Assembly (NCBI GenBank): GCA_964627445.1
Contig: CAZVJF010000001.1
Location: forward strand, 310,001 to 374,000
Length of the DNA stretch: 64,000 nucleotides
Direction: 5' to 3'
From: Luteibaculum sp964627445
GTDB taxonomy: Bacteria; Bacteroidota; Bacteroidia; Flavobacteriales_D; Luteibaculaceae
Part shown: positions 42,462 to 51,298 of the stretch, in pieces
How the letters are laid out: each line of letters begins with the position of its first letter
Position numbering within the stretch: position 1 is the stretch's first letter
Notes under the pieces: model-generated
What the model was told of the DNA's origin: nothing
The model's database searches: none
Seen by the model: only the letters and a program-made list of their open reading frames with translations
Program-made: the position numbers and the translations under genes

Positions 42462-42989
42462 ATGCAAGAAAAATCGGCATTAATCGTGCCTGTAAGAGGT
42501 TTTACACCCAAGTGGGGTAACGATTGTTTTTTAGCGCCCAACGCCACCTTAATTGGCGAAGTTACGGCAGGAGACCAATGTAGCTTTTGGTTTAACTGCG
42601 TAGTGCGAGGCGATGTCCACTTTATAAAAATGGGCAACAAGGTAAATGTACAAGATGGGGCCGTTATCCACGGCACCTACCAAAAGGCACCTACCACCAT
42701 AGGCAACAATGTCTCCATTGGGCACAATGCACTGGTACACGGCTGCACACTGCACGATAATGTTTTGGTAGGAATGGGTGCCATAGTTATGGATCACTGC
42801 GTGGTGCACTCGAACAGCATCATAGGCGCAGGAGCCGTGCTTAAGCAAAACACGGTAGTGGAGGAAAATGCTATTTACGCAGGCGTACCCGCTAAGAAAG
42901 TAGGAGAAATGCGCCCCGAACTCAGCCAGGGAGAAATAGACCGTATTGCTAATAATTATGTGAAGTACGCAAGCTGGTTTAAGGAATAA
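42462..42989 (+). CDS. Gamma-carbonic-anhydrase-like hexapeptide protein
   Basis: A 175-residue left-handed beta-helix protein built from hexapeptide repeats (about residues 15-140), for example ATLIGEVTAGDQCSFWFNC, TTIGNNVSIGHNALVHGC and NSIIGAGAVLKQNTVVEENA, with a C-terminal helix (LSQGEIDRIANNYVKYASWF). The DVHFIKMGNKVNVQDGAVIH and GHNALVHG segments hold the histidines that bind zinc or iron in gamma-carbonic anhydrases (YrdA/Cam group). Many such proteins lack measurable carbonic anhydrase activity, so the enzymatic role is uncertain. Confidence 0.88.
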   Translation: MQEKSALIVPVRGFTPKWGNDCFLAPNATLIGEVTAGDQCSFWFNCVVRGDVHFIKMGNKVNVQDGAVIHGTYQKAPTTIGNNVSIGHNALVHGCTLHDNVLVGMGAIVMDHCVVHSNSIIGAGAVLKQNTVVEENAIYAGVPAKKVGEMRPELSQGEIDRIANNYVKYASWFKE

Positions 42990-43064
42990 ACCCCTTAATT
43001 GGTCAGTGCAGGATTATAAATCCTGTCAACCTTCAGCCACTCCCTAAAACCACCGCAGACAATC

Positions 43065-43100
43065 AAAAAAAAGCCGAGTACCTTTCGGAACTCGGCTTTT
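43065..43100 (-). terminator. Bidirectional terminator between convergent genes
   Basis: An 11-bp stem (AAAAGCCGAGT 43069-43079 with ACTCGGCTTTT 43090-43100) with a ten-base loop lies between the hexapeptide gene and ugd. On the minus strand it is followed by an eight-base U tract, making it the terminator of the aminotransferase-ugd operon; on the plus strand the stem itself ends in four T's. Confidence 0.92.
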
Positions 43101-43116
43101 CATAGGTTTCCATTTA

Positions 43117-44439
43117 CTACAAAGACGTAACCAAATCCATGGTTCTACCAATACTCTGGTAGGTATAGCCCAGCTCGCGCATACGTTCTAAATCGTATAA
43201 GTTTCTACCATCAAAAATGGTTTTGCTCGCTAAGCGCGGTGTAATTTTGTCGAAATCTGGGTTTCTAAACGCACCCCACTCCGTAGCGATTAACAAGGCG
43301 TCTGCCCCCTCCAAGGCATCGTACATGTTCTCTACATAGGTAATTTTATCTCCCACGGTTTGCTTTACGTTATCCATAGCTTCGGGGTCGTATGCTACGA
43401 TTTTCGCCCCGGCTTCGGTTAACGCATCGATCATGTACAAAGCAGGTGCTTCGCGAATGTCATCGGTATCGGGTTTAAAAGCCAAGCCCCACAGCGCAAA
43501 AGTTTTTCCAGCTACGTTGTTGTCGTAGTGGGCCATTACCTTTTCTACTAAGCGCAACTTTTGCTTTTCGTTGATGCGCATTACGGCATCTAAAATTCCA
43601 AACTCGTAGTTCTCATCTTTACCCGATTTTGCTAATGCTTGCACGTCTTTCGGAAAACAAGATCCACCGTATCCAATGCCGGGAAACAAAAAGCGCGGCC
43701 CAATGCGGGTATCGGTTCCTACGCCTTTGCGCACCATATCTACATCGGCTCCCACCTTCTCGCAGAAGTTGGCAATCTCGTTCATAAAGGTAATCTTGGT
43801 CGCCAGGAAAGAGTTGGCGGCATACTTAGTAAGCTCTGCCGATTTCTCGTCCATAAATATGATGGGGTTCCCCTGACGCACAAAAGGCTTGTACAACTCT
43901 TCCATTACCTTTTTTGCTTTTAGGGAGGAAGTTCCTACCACCACGCGATCGGGTTTTAAGAAATCGTCTACTGCGAAACCTTCACGTAAAAACTCCGGAT
44001 TGGAAACGACATCAAACTGTACGGCTGTTTTGTTTTTAATTACGTTGGTTACCTTCTCGGCTGTTCCAACGGGTACGGTGCTTTTATCTACAATGACTTT
44101 ATAGTCCTCAATAATTTCACCCAGCTCACCTGCTACATTCAAGATGTAGCTCAGGTCTGCCGATCCATCCTCACCTGGAGGTGTAGGCAATGCTAAGAAA
44201 ATAATTTGCGCCGTTTTCACAGCCGCAGCCAAGTCGGTGGTAAAAGTAAGCCTGCCTTGTTTGATGTTGCGCTCAAACAACACATCTAGGTGCGGCTCGT
44301 AAATAGGAATTTTACCATTTTGCATGGCTGCCACCTTCTCGGCATTGATATCCACACAAACCACCTCGTTACCGGTTTCTGCAAAACAAGTTCCAGTTAC
44401 CAGGCCCACATATCCGGTTCCTACTACTGCTATTTTCAT
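43117..44439 (-). CDS. ugd: UDP-glucose 6-dehydrogenase
   Basis: Ugd oxidises UDP-glucose to UDP-glucuronate, a precursor of surface polysaccharides. The 440-residue protein has the N-terminal NAD motif KIAVVGTGYVGLVTGTCFAE, FLALPTPPGEDGSADLSY, DKSTVPVGTAEKV, ANSFLATKITFMNEIANFC and the catalytic cysteine in FPGIGYGGSCFPKDV near residue 260. The C-terminal UDP-binding domain has LAFKPDTDDIREAPAL. The sequence fits UDP-glucose more than UDP-GlcNAc dehydrogenases, though the two are close. It overlaps the aminotransferase gene by four bases. Confidence 0.92.
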   Translation of the reverse strand: MKIAVVGTGYVGLVTGTCFAETGNEVVCVDINAEKVAAMQNGKIPIYEPHLDVLFERNIKQGRLTFTTDLAAAVKTAQIIFLALPTPPGEDGSADLSYILNVAGELGEIIEDYKVIVDKSTVPVGTAEKVTNVIKNKTAVQFDVVSNPEFLREGFAVDDFLKPDRVVVGTSSLKAKKVMEELYKPFVRQGNPIIFMDEKSAELTKYAANSFLATKITFMNEIANFCEKVGADVDMVRKGVGTDTRIGPRFLFPGIGYGGSCFPKDVQALAKSGKDENYEFGILDAVMRINEKQKLRLVEKVMAHYDNNVAGKTFALWGLAFKPDTDDIREAPALYMIDALTEAGAKIVAYDPEAMDNVKQTVGDKITYVENMYDALEGADALLIATEWGAFRNPDFDKITPRLASKTIFDGRNLYDLERMRELGYTYQSIGRTMDLVTSL

Positions 44440-45566
44440 TGTATAAAGTCTATCAAAGTTTTGGTAATAAAGCTTGTTGTTTCCTCATCCAACTCGCTAT
44501 GCATAGGCAAAGAAAGCACTATGGGTGTAAGTGCGTTGGTGTTGGGCAAGTGTTTATCGTTTTTGGTGTAGTGCGCATAAGCCTTTTGCAAATGCACGGG
44601 CACTGGGTAATACAACATAGCTGGTATGCCGTTGTCATTTAAGTGCGCTATCAGCTTATCGCGATCTACTTTGGCATCTAGTTTCAGTGTATACTGGTGA
44701 AACACGTGCGTAGAATAAGCTGCTCGCACCGGTGTAGTAATTTCCGGAATGGATGCAAAAGCCGCATCATAACGATCGGCTGCCGCGCGTCTATTGGCGT
44801 TGTAGGTATCCAAGTGTGGCAACTTAACGCGTAAGATGGCTGCTTGTATGCTATCCAACCTAGAGTTTACCCCAATGCAATCGTGGTAATAGCGCTTTTC
44901 TTGTCCGTGGTTGGCTACGCGCTTAAGTTCGCGAGCCAAGGCATCGTTGTTGGTAAAAATAGCGCCCCCATCTCCGTAACAACCTAAGTTTTTGGATGGA
45001 AAGAAGGAAGTACAGCCAATATCTCCGATGGTTCCGGCTTTTGCTTTCGTGCCGTCTGGGAATATGTAATCTGCGCCAATAGCCTGTGCCGTATCTTCAA
45101 CCACAGATAAGTTATTCGATTTAGCGAAAGCCATTATGGCTTCCATATTCGCACATTGCCCGTACAGGTGCACGGGAACTATGGCTTTCGTTTTCTCGCT
45201 TAAGCTGGCCTCTAACTGATTGATATCTATGGTAAAGGTGTCTGGATCTACATCGATAAATACGGGTTTTAAACCCAAAAGGGCAATCACCTCAACTGTG
45301 GCGACATAGGTAAAGCTGGGTGTAATAACCTCGTCACCCGGTTTTAAGTCCAAGGCCATCATTGCTATCTGCAAGGCATCGGTACCGTTGGCACAAGGTA
45401 TTACGTGTTTTACATTGAGGTAGTTGGCCAGTTCGGATGCAAAGGATTGTACTTCCGGACCGTTAATGTAGGCGGTAGAAGAAACTACATCGAGCACTGC
45501 GCTGTCTATTTCTTCTTTAATCTTAAGATACTGGCTCTTAAGATCCACCATGGGAATGCTTGCCAT
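44436..45566 (-). CDS. DegT/DnrJ/EryC1/StrS sugar aminotransferase
   Basis: A 376-residue PLP-dependent aminotransferase that acts on nucleotide-linked keto sugars. Motifs: IPMVDLKSQYLKIKEEI, CANGTDALQIAMMALDLKPG, PSFTYVATVEVIALLGLKP, VVEDTAQAIGADY (Asp for the PLP ring), and the PLP lysine in SFFPSKNLGCYGDGGAIF near residue 187. NSRLDSIQAAIL and YPVPVHLQKAY complete the family pattern. It resembles WbpE-like enzymes of amino-sugar uronate pathways, but the substrate is not certain. It is cotranscribed with ugd, suggesting a role in surface glycan synthesis. Confidence 0.88.
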   Translation of the reverse strand: MASIPMVDLKSQYLKIKEEIDSAVLDVVSSTAYINGPEVQSFASELANYLNVKHVIPCANGTDALQIAMMALDLKPGDEVITPSFTYVATVEVIALLGLKPVFIDVDPDTFTIDINQLEASLSEKTKAIVPVHLYGQCANMEAIMAFAKSNNLSVVEDTAQAIGADYIFPDGTKAKAGTIGDIGCTSFFPSKNLGCYGDGGAIFTNNDALARELKRVANHGQEKRYYHDCIGVNSRLDSIQAAILRVKLPHLDTYNANRRAAADRYDAAFASIPEITTPVRAAYSTHVFHQYTLKLDAKVDRDKLIAHLNDNGIPAMLYYPVPVHLQKAYAHYTKNDKHLPNTNALTPIVLSLPMHSELDEETTSFITKTLIDFIQ

Positions 45567-45649
45567 GAAACTTTCTTTAATTTTGGGCGAATATACGCAA
45601 TAAAACCGCCAGCTTTCCTTTGAAAAAAGGCTTCGATCTCAGTTTACTT

Positions 45650-46408
45650 ATGCGCACTTCATCCTTGGTTCTGTTCTTTGTTTTTGCCAATACACTAGCC
45701 GTTTTGGCTCAGAAAAACTTCGCCAAACAAAGCGAAAGTTTCTCCATCATTTCTCCTCATTTTGGGGGCTACTTGCCAGCGGGCGACTACGATGAATATT
45801 TTGGATATCACTTTATGCTGGGCGGACAGTACGCGTACAAAACCAAAACCAATTGGGTATTTGGGCTGGAAGGCAACTTTACCTTTGGCAACAAAGTAGA
45901 GAGCGATGATATGCTGCGTTTTGTGCGTACAGCCGACAACGAGATTTTGGATGAAGACGGCATGCTAGCTACCGTGCTGTTTTTTCAGCGGGGATACAGC
46001 TTTTTGGGAACCGCCTCGAAAATTATACCCGGCATCATTGGTCCCAACCCCAACTCGGGCATTACCGTAGGAGCCGGTTTGGGATTTATGTCCCACAAGG
46101 TGCGTGTAGAAAACCAAAACAACCGCATTCCTTTCTTAGATAACGACTACGAAGCCTTGTACGACAGACTCTCTCAGGGATTTGTATTAAAGCAATCGCT
46201 TGGCTATACCCACTTTAGCAACAACAAGCTCACTAACTTTTATTTTGGGTTTGAGATATACCAGGGCTTTACCAAAAACTACCGCGATTTTAATGTAGAC
46301 CTCGGTGGCCCAGATAAAAGAAGCCGCCTGGATATTTCGTACGGTGTACGCCTGGCGTGGCTTATTCCCGTGTATTCCAGAATATCCAACGAATACTACG
46401 TAGACTAA
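45650..46408 (+). CDS. Putative outer-membrane beta-barrel protein
   Basis: A 252-residue protein from the ATG at 45650; an in-frame TTG at 45620 would add ten residues (MKKGFDLSLL) and a more basic start, so it is a real alternative. The signal peptide ends near VLAQ. The mature part has many amphipathic strands (FSIISPHFGGYLPAGDY, YHFMLGGQYAYKTKTNWVFG, SGITVGAGLGFMSHKV, FYFGFEIYQGFT) and a late SYGVRLAWLIPVY strand, as in Bacteroidota outer-membrane barrels. The family is not recognised. It ends immediately before waaA (stop and start codons abut), so it shares its transcript. Confidence 0.7.
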   Translation: MRTSSLVLFFVFANTLAVLAQKNFAKQSESFSIISPHFGGYLPAGDYDEYFGYHFMLGGQYAYKTKTNWVFGLEGNFTFGNKVESDDMLRFVRTADNEILDEDGMLATVLFFQRGYSFLGTASKIIPGIIGPNPNSGITVGAGLGFMSHKVRVENQNNRIPFLDNDYEALYDRLSQGFVLKQSLGYTHFSNNKLTNFYFGFEIYQGFTKNYRDFNVDLGGPDKRSRLDISYGVRLAWLIPVYSRISNEYYVD

Positions 46409-47641
46409 ATGCTACTGTACCAGGGTGCTATAAAAGCATACCAAATTGGCATTTCGGTTGCGGCTACATTTAACGACAAGGCCAAGGCGTGGATACAAGG
46501 TCGAAGACACCTGACTTCACAAGTAGCTGCAGCTCGCAGTGCAGCTTCGCAAGCTCCGGTATTATTTCATTGTGCTTCTTTGGGCGAGTTTGAACAAGCG
46601 GTTCCCGTAATGGACCAAATGCATCAAGACCAACCTCAGACGCCCATTTGGGTTACTTTCTTTTCGCCCTCGGGATACCAAAATGCCAAACTCCCCCACT
46701 ACGTATCTTTTCATTGCTACTTGCCTGCCGATTTACCTCGCGCAACCAAACAGTTTGTAGCCACAGCCCAACCTAAGGCGTTTATCACGGTAAAGTATGA
46801 GATTTGGCCGCAGCTATTTTCCCAGCTGCAACGCCACCAAGTACCCATTGGCATTATATCCGCTCATTTCCGCCCAAAGCAGATTTATTTTAAATCCTAC
46901 GGCTGCTTTTTCCTACGGGCACTTAATAAAGCACAGGCCATTGCGCTGCAATATCCCATAGCAAAAGACATCTCCAACCAAATCCAAGCGCCCCAGAAAG
47001 TATGTGGCGATACCCGATTTAATCGCGTACTGCAAACCGCCCAACAACCCTGGACTAACCAAAGTCTGGAGCAGTTTGTAGGGGAACACGAATGCCTCAT
47101 TTTAGCGAGTTGCTGGGAACCCGAAGTAGCGCTGTTGTGCGATTGGCTGCGTTGCAACCCAGAAAGTGCGCCTAAAAAAATCATCTTGGCACCGCATGAT
47201 GTTTCAAGTGGAAATATAGCACGCCTCGAAAAAGCACTGCAAGGAGTTTCCTGTTCTTTTATGCGCTTTTCATCCGCAAAGACAGACACCAAAGCCCAAG
47301 CGTTAATTATTGATAGCGTAGGGATTTTAAAATACGCTTTTCGCTATGCACACCTTGCGTTTGTGGGTGGTGGCTTTCGTAATAAACTGCACAATATTTT
47401 AGAGCCCATGGCTTACCAAATACCTGTAGTGTTTGGCCCCAACAGCAACAAATACCCGGAGGCTGCTTACGCCATACAACAAGGAAGTGCCAACGCAGTG
47501 AGCAAATGGCAGCACTTGCAAGCATTATGGCTGGATAAAATTCAACGCAAACAGATGGCCCAAGCTGCCAAAGAACTGGTATTGGAAAACCAGGATGCTG
47601 CGGAGAAAACCTACCGTTTTATCCAGCCGTTGCTGCAATAA
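46409..47641 (+). CDS. waaA: 3-deoxy-D-manno-octulosonic acid (Kdo) transferase
   Basis: WaaA (KdtA) transfers Kdo from CMP-Kdo to lipid A precursor at the inner membrane, so the organism makes Kdo-containing lipopolysaccharide. The 410-residue protein has the N-terminal GT30 domain with LFHCASLGEFEQAVPVM, where Glu is the catalytic base, FFSPSGYQNAK, YLPADLPRATKQF and ITVKYEIWPQLF; and a C-terminal GT-B domain with CGDTRFNRVL, ILASCWEPEVALL, APHDVSSGNIARL, FVGGGFRNKLHNILEPMAY and VVFGPNSNKYPEA. The start codon abuts the upstream stop codon. It is convergent with a short-chain dehydrogenase gene one base away. Confidence 0.95.
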   Translation: MLLYQGAIKAYQIGISVAATFNDKAKAWIQGRRHLTSQVAAARSAASQAPVLFHCASLGEFEQAVPVMDQMHQDQPQTPIWVTFFSPSGYQNAKLPHYVSFHCYLPADLPRATKQFVATAQPKAFITVKYEIWPQLFSQLQRHQVPIGIISAHFRPKQIYFKSYGCFFLRALNKAQAIALQYPIAKDISNQIQAPQKVCGDTRFNRVLQTAQQPWTNQSLEQFVGEHECLILASCWEPEVALLCDWLRCNPESAPKKIILAPHDVSSGNIARLEKALQGVSCSFMRFSSAKTDTKAQALIIDSVGILKYAFRYAHLAFVGGGFRNKLHNILEPMAYQIPVVFGPNSNKYPEAAYAIQQGSANAVSKWQHLQALWLDKIQRKQMAQAAKELVLENQDAAEKTYRFIQPLLQ

Positions 47642-47642
47642 T

Positions 47643-48428
47643 TTATTCTGGGTTTAAGCCCGAGAAGATTTTAAAAAACAAGCGCTTGCTGATGCGGTAA
47701 GCCATGAAAGGAACCCATTCCATTTTAGCAATTACCAAGTGGTGGCGTTCTTTTTTAGTGGCACGCAGTATTTTACGAACCACCGCATCTACCTGCATGG
47801 AGCCTTTAAAATCTCCATAGCGACCGCGAGCGGGTTTACCGTCTTCCATAATAGCGTTTTCATTGATGGGCGTATCTATGCGACCTGGAAATACTTGTGT
47901 TACCCGCACGTTGTTGCGAAACTCCTCCAGCTGCACTACATCAAAAAATCCGGTAAGTGCGTGCTTGCTGGCGGCATAGCCACTGCGCAGCCAATAGCCA
48001 AACTTGCCTGCCACACTGTTGGTAACCACCACTTGAAGTTTCTTTTCGGGCTTATGCTCCTTGAGTAAAACCTGAAAGGGTTTGATGACTCCAAAGAAAT
48101 TCACCTGCATGACCTTATCGAACACCTCAGGTGCAGCCTCGCGAGCCAGGGCCCGTTGGGTAATTCCTGCATTAAAAAACACAACATCGGGCATGCCTTC
48201 GGCCATAAGGAGCTGCTCTGTGCGATCCTCTACGTTAGCAGCGGCCACATCCATAGGATAAACCACGTGCTGGTGAGATTTAGCTAGGGATTGCTTTAAA
48301 GCCTCTAGCTTTTCCTTGTTCCTAGCGATGAGTACCAGCCTGTTATTCGCTGCTAGTTTCTTAGCCAAGGCTTCGCCTATTCCCGAGCTGGCACCGGTAA
48401 TCCAAATGCTTCTGTTTTCTAGTTTCAT
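47643..48428 (-). CDS. Short-chain dehydrogenase/reductase
   Basis: A 261-residue classical SDR enzyme. The cofactor motif ITGASSGIGEALAKKLA is at residues 10-26, FNAGITQRAL gives the NAG motif, VVTNSVAGKFGYW carries the catalytic Ser, and YAASKHALTGFF the YxxxK pair. The ARNKEKLEALK segment after the second strand suggests NADP(H) preference. The C-terminal region (WVPFMAYRISKRLFFKIFSG) is hydrophobic and basic and may associate with the membrane. The substrate is unknown. It overlaps the upstream large protein gene by four bases (ATGA). Confidence 0.88.
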   Translation of the reverse strand: MKLENRSIWITGASSGIGEALAKKLAANNRLVLIARNKEKLEALKQSLAKSHQHVVYPMDVAAANVEDRTEQLLMAEGMPDVVFFNAGITQRALAREAAPEVFDKVMQVNFFGVIKPFQVLLKEHKPEKKLQVVVTNSVAGKFGYWLRSGYAASKHALTGFFDVVQLEEFRNNVRVTQVFPGRIDTPINENAIMEDGKPARGRYGDFKGSMQVDAVVRKILRATKKERHHLVIAKMEWVPFMAYRISKRLFFKIFSGLNPE

Positions 48429-51298
48429 TTTCGTTCAATTACGGCAAACTCAACGCGTCTGTTTTTGGCTCTCCCTTCGTCTGTTTCGTTATCGGCAATG
48501 GGTGCCGTTTCACCATAACCTTGAGTAACCAAACGATTGGGGTCTCCTCCTTTTTCTACAATCAAATCCTTTACGCGATCAGCCCTGCGTTTGGAGAGGT
48601 CATCATTGTATTCGGTATCGCCACTGTTGTCCGTATGGCCAATAATTTCGAGGTTAATCTGCGGGTATTTTTCTAGGAACTTTATGATATCGTAAATGCG
48701 CGACTCGGTTTCTTTAACGGTAGATACCTCATCGAAACTAAAATTAAACTGGGGCAATTCTATCAAAGCAAACTCATCCTCAATTTGGGTGAGCGAATCC
48801 TCATAAATTTTCACTGCCTTGGGTAGTAGCGGTCGTTCGGTTTTTACCTTATCAAAGTTTTTAAGGTTGGAAAAAGTAAATCCGGCCGTATTAATTTCCG
48901 TAAACCCCGATGCGGTTACGGGGTTGTCCTTATAGTCGTCTAAGGTATTCGCCAGTACCTCCAAATCGGCTGGCTCGTTATCAAACTCTACCACTACGGA
49001 ATCGGTGTTTAGGCCATCGCGACAAATTTTAAGGAGGTAGACCATACTGCCTTTATCCTCTGTTTTGTAGTTGATGCTGTAGTAGTTCTGCGATTTCTTG
49101 TAGATATCCTCATAAATCCACTCAAAATCGGCCACATCGTAAATTTGGTAGTGCCCACCCCGCGTATTATAAGCTAGCGATTTCAGATAGCCCTGATTTA
49201 CTTTGTCGCCAAAGCCTATGGTATAGATATGCACTCCATTTTCCAGGGCATTTTTAAGCACTTCGTTTTTGGTAATTAGCGAGGAATTTTCGTGGCCATC
49301 GGTAAGTACCATCACCATTTTACGCCCCGATTGCCGGGTTTTCTTCACCGAAAAAATACCCGCGTTGGTAGCATCTAATAGTGCCGTAGCACCGCCAAAA
49401 GCAGAGAAATCGGAGCTGTAGAGTTTGCGTATCAGACGTTCTTCTCTATCCAGCAAATCGCATTCCTCGGAAACGCGGTGGTCGTATTTAAAGATGGAAA
49501 TTTCATCGTCTTTCTTTTTGGTTTTCAAGAAGCGCTCCACGCCATCTTGTAGGGCATCGGCACGCGGCCATCCCATAGAACCCGAGAAATCGAGAACGGT
49601 GGCCACTGCGTTGGCCAGGCTGTCTTTATCGCTGTATTCGGTTACGGTAAAGTCGTCAATTTGCTTCACCTTTCCATCCGAACCCTTGACCATAAGGTTG
49701 CACCAAAGGTTTTTCCACTCACCATTACCAGCACCGTAGTAATAAATTCCGTTTTGATCTACAATTTGCACTTGCACACCAGCCTTAGACCCTGTTTCTA
49801 CGGTTTTCATAATGAGTCGCAGTGTATCTTGCTCAGTGGCTTCGGAGATGTGTCGCATGCCCTGAATACGCACAAAATCGTAGTTGGCAGGAGGTTTGGC
49901 AGGACCCAATTCGGGCTCTGGGTAGAGGCGTTGCTCCTCGCCCAAGGGATACCACACCACTTGCGAGGCTTTGCTGTACTTGGATAAATCGGTATAAAAC
50001 TTTTGGTCTCCATTGGGCAACATCGCGTAAGCAAAGCGCGCACTTTTATCAAAGCCCAAAAAGCGCTTGTTGGGAAAGCGTTTGGGAGTTTGCCCTTGCT
50101 CGGTACGGCTTAGGGTAAAGCTGTCATCCTCGCCTTCAGACACCGCCCACAAAAAGTTGGCACTGATGTTTTTACTATCCCAGTCTTTTCTACGGGCAAA
50201 CAACCCCTTAGGCTTGCGATACAAGAACTTCAGCTTGAGGTCCTTTTGATACGAGTTGGTTTTGGCATTGTACACCTTTGGACTGACCGTGTTTTGCGGT
50301 ATCAACAGCGAATCGTTGTACCAATCCAGATCAATTTGCTGTTTCATATCGCCCACCACTTCGCGCTTTAAAACATCGCCACTGAGCGACTGAATGACAT
50401 ACAATTCCTTTTCATCATCTGGGCTTTGTGCCAAGAGTGCAACATAGTCGCCCACCTGACTAAGCACATATGCATTTTCTATAGGTTCGCTGGGTTTTAT
50501 GATTTCCCGCCTTTTGCTAGGGTCCGATTCGCGGAGGTATAAGGTCCTATCGCGTGCATCTTCACGTAAAGCTTTGGTAAGCGATATTTTGCCCAACCTT
50601 TTAAAGGTGGGAAGCTCGTAGTTGTAAATTCTAATTTGCGTCCCCATTTTGCGCGCTACGGTAAAGCCTTTGCCGTTCTTTTTAAAAACCAGGTCGTCTC
50701 CAAAATACTTTTTGCGGGACCGCTCTTTTCCCACCTGCCAAAAAATAATTTGTTTTCTATCGGTGCTGGCGGCTATGTGTTCATCATCTGGTGTCACGGT
50801 AAGTTCTAGCACCTCATTATTTGCTGCAGTGCGATAATCTATTTTTTCCTCTCCCGTGTAAGCATCAAAGCCTTTTATAAAACTGGGGGCGCACACCACA
50901 AAAAAGTTGTCTTGATTGGCCATGGCAAAGCGCATGGGTTTATCGGTGCGAAAGACCAAATTTCCCAAGCGGGTATTGTACATGCGGTAATCGTCCTTAC
51001 TCTGGATGTAGAGCATTTTTCCGGTGTGGCTTAGTCGCAAGGAATCGAGGCTACTGGATTTGTCTAGACGCACATTAAAACGCTGAATGAGCGTTTTGTA
51101 CGCCACCGAATACACCGATGCAATAAAGTTGTGCTGCCCGGTAACCTTGTCTCGGTCCTGGTATTTTACGGTAGCCAAAAAGCGGCCATCGCCACTGATG
51201 GTGCTGTAATCCTGACTCCACGATAACACCGAAAAGCAAAGCCCTAGAAGGAACAAGGCCCATTTAGGATATTTTACTCCAAACCATTTTATCTGCAT
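48425..51298 (-). CDS. Large periplasmic protein: propeller-like region, VWA domain and OmpA-type C-terminus
   Basis: A 957-residue protein with a signal peptide (cleavage near SVLSWSQ, residue 29). Residues 30-500 look like repeated four-strand blades of a WD40/YVTN propeller (ISGDGRFLATVKYQ, LRLSHTGKMLYIQSKDD, LTVTPDDEHIAASTDRKQII). Residues about 560-760 form a von Willebrand factor A domain with an intact MIDAS (VLDFSGSM, DxSxS) and VMVLTDGHENSSLI. Residues about 850-957 form an OmpA peptidoglycan-binding domain (INLEIIGHTDNSGDTEYND, LSKRRADRVKDLI, NRRVEFAVIERK). No transmembrane barrel separates them. It should be a periplasmic protein that binds the cell wall and a partner. It overlaps recG by 35 bases and the SDR gene by four. 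Confidence 0.82.
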   Translation of the reverse strand: MQIKWFGVKYPKWALFLLGLCFSVLSWSQDYSTISGDGRFLATVKYQDRDKVTGQHNFIASVYSVAYKTLIQRFNVRLDKSSSLDSLRLSHTGKMLYIQSKDDYRMYNTRLGNLVFRTDKPMRFAMANQDNFFVVCAPSFIKGFDAYTGEEKIDYRTAANNEVLELTVTPDDEHIAASTDRKQIIFWQVGKERSRKKYFGDDLVFKKNGKGFTVARKMGTQIRIYNYELPTFKRLGKISLTKALREDARDRTLYLRESDPSKRREIIKPSEPIENAYVLSQVGDYVALLAQSPDDEKELYVIQSLSGDVLKREVVGDMKQQIDLDWYNDSLLIPQNTVSPKVYNAKTNSYQKDLKLKFLYRKPKGLFARRKDWDSKNISANFLWAVSEGEDDSFTLSRTEQGQTPKRFPNKRFLGFDKSARFAYAMLPNGDQKFYTDLSKYSKASQVVWYPLGEEQRLYPEPELGPAKPPANYDFVRIQGMRHISEATEQDTLRLIMKTVETGSKAGVQVQIVDQNGIYYYGAGNGEWKNLWCNLMVKGSDGKVKQIDDFTVTEYSDKDSLANAVATVLDFSGSMGWPRADALQDGVERFLKTKKKDDEISIFKYDHRVSEECDLLDREERLIRKLYSSDFSAFGGATALLDATNAGIFSVKKTRQSGRKMVMVLTDGHENSSLITKNEVLKNALENGVHIYTIGFGDKVNQGYLKSLAYNTRGGHYQIYDVADFEWIYEDIYKKSQNYYSINYKTEDKGSMVYLLKICRDGLNTDSVVVEFDNEPADLEVLANTLDDYKDNPVTASGFTEINTAGFTFSNLKNFDKVKTERPLLPKAVKIYEDSLTQIEDEFALIELPQFNFSFDEVSTVKETESRIYDIIKFLEKYPQINLEIIGHTDNSGDTEYNDDLSKRRADRVKDLIVEKGGDPNRLVTQGYGETAPIADNETDEGRAKNRRVEFAVIERK

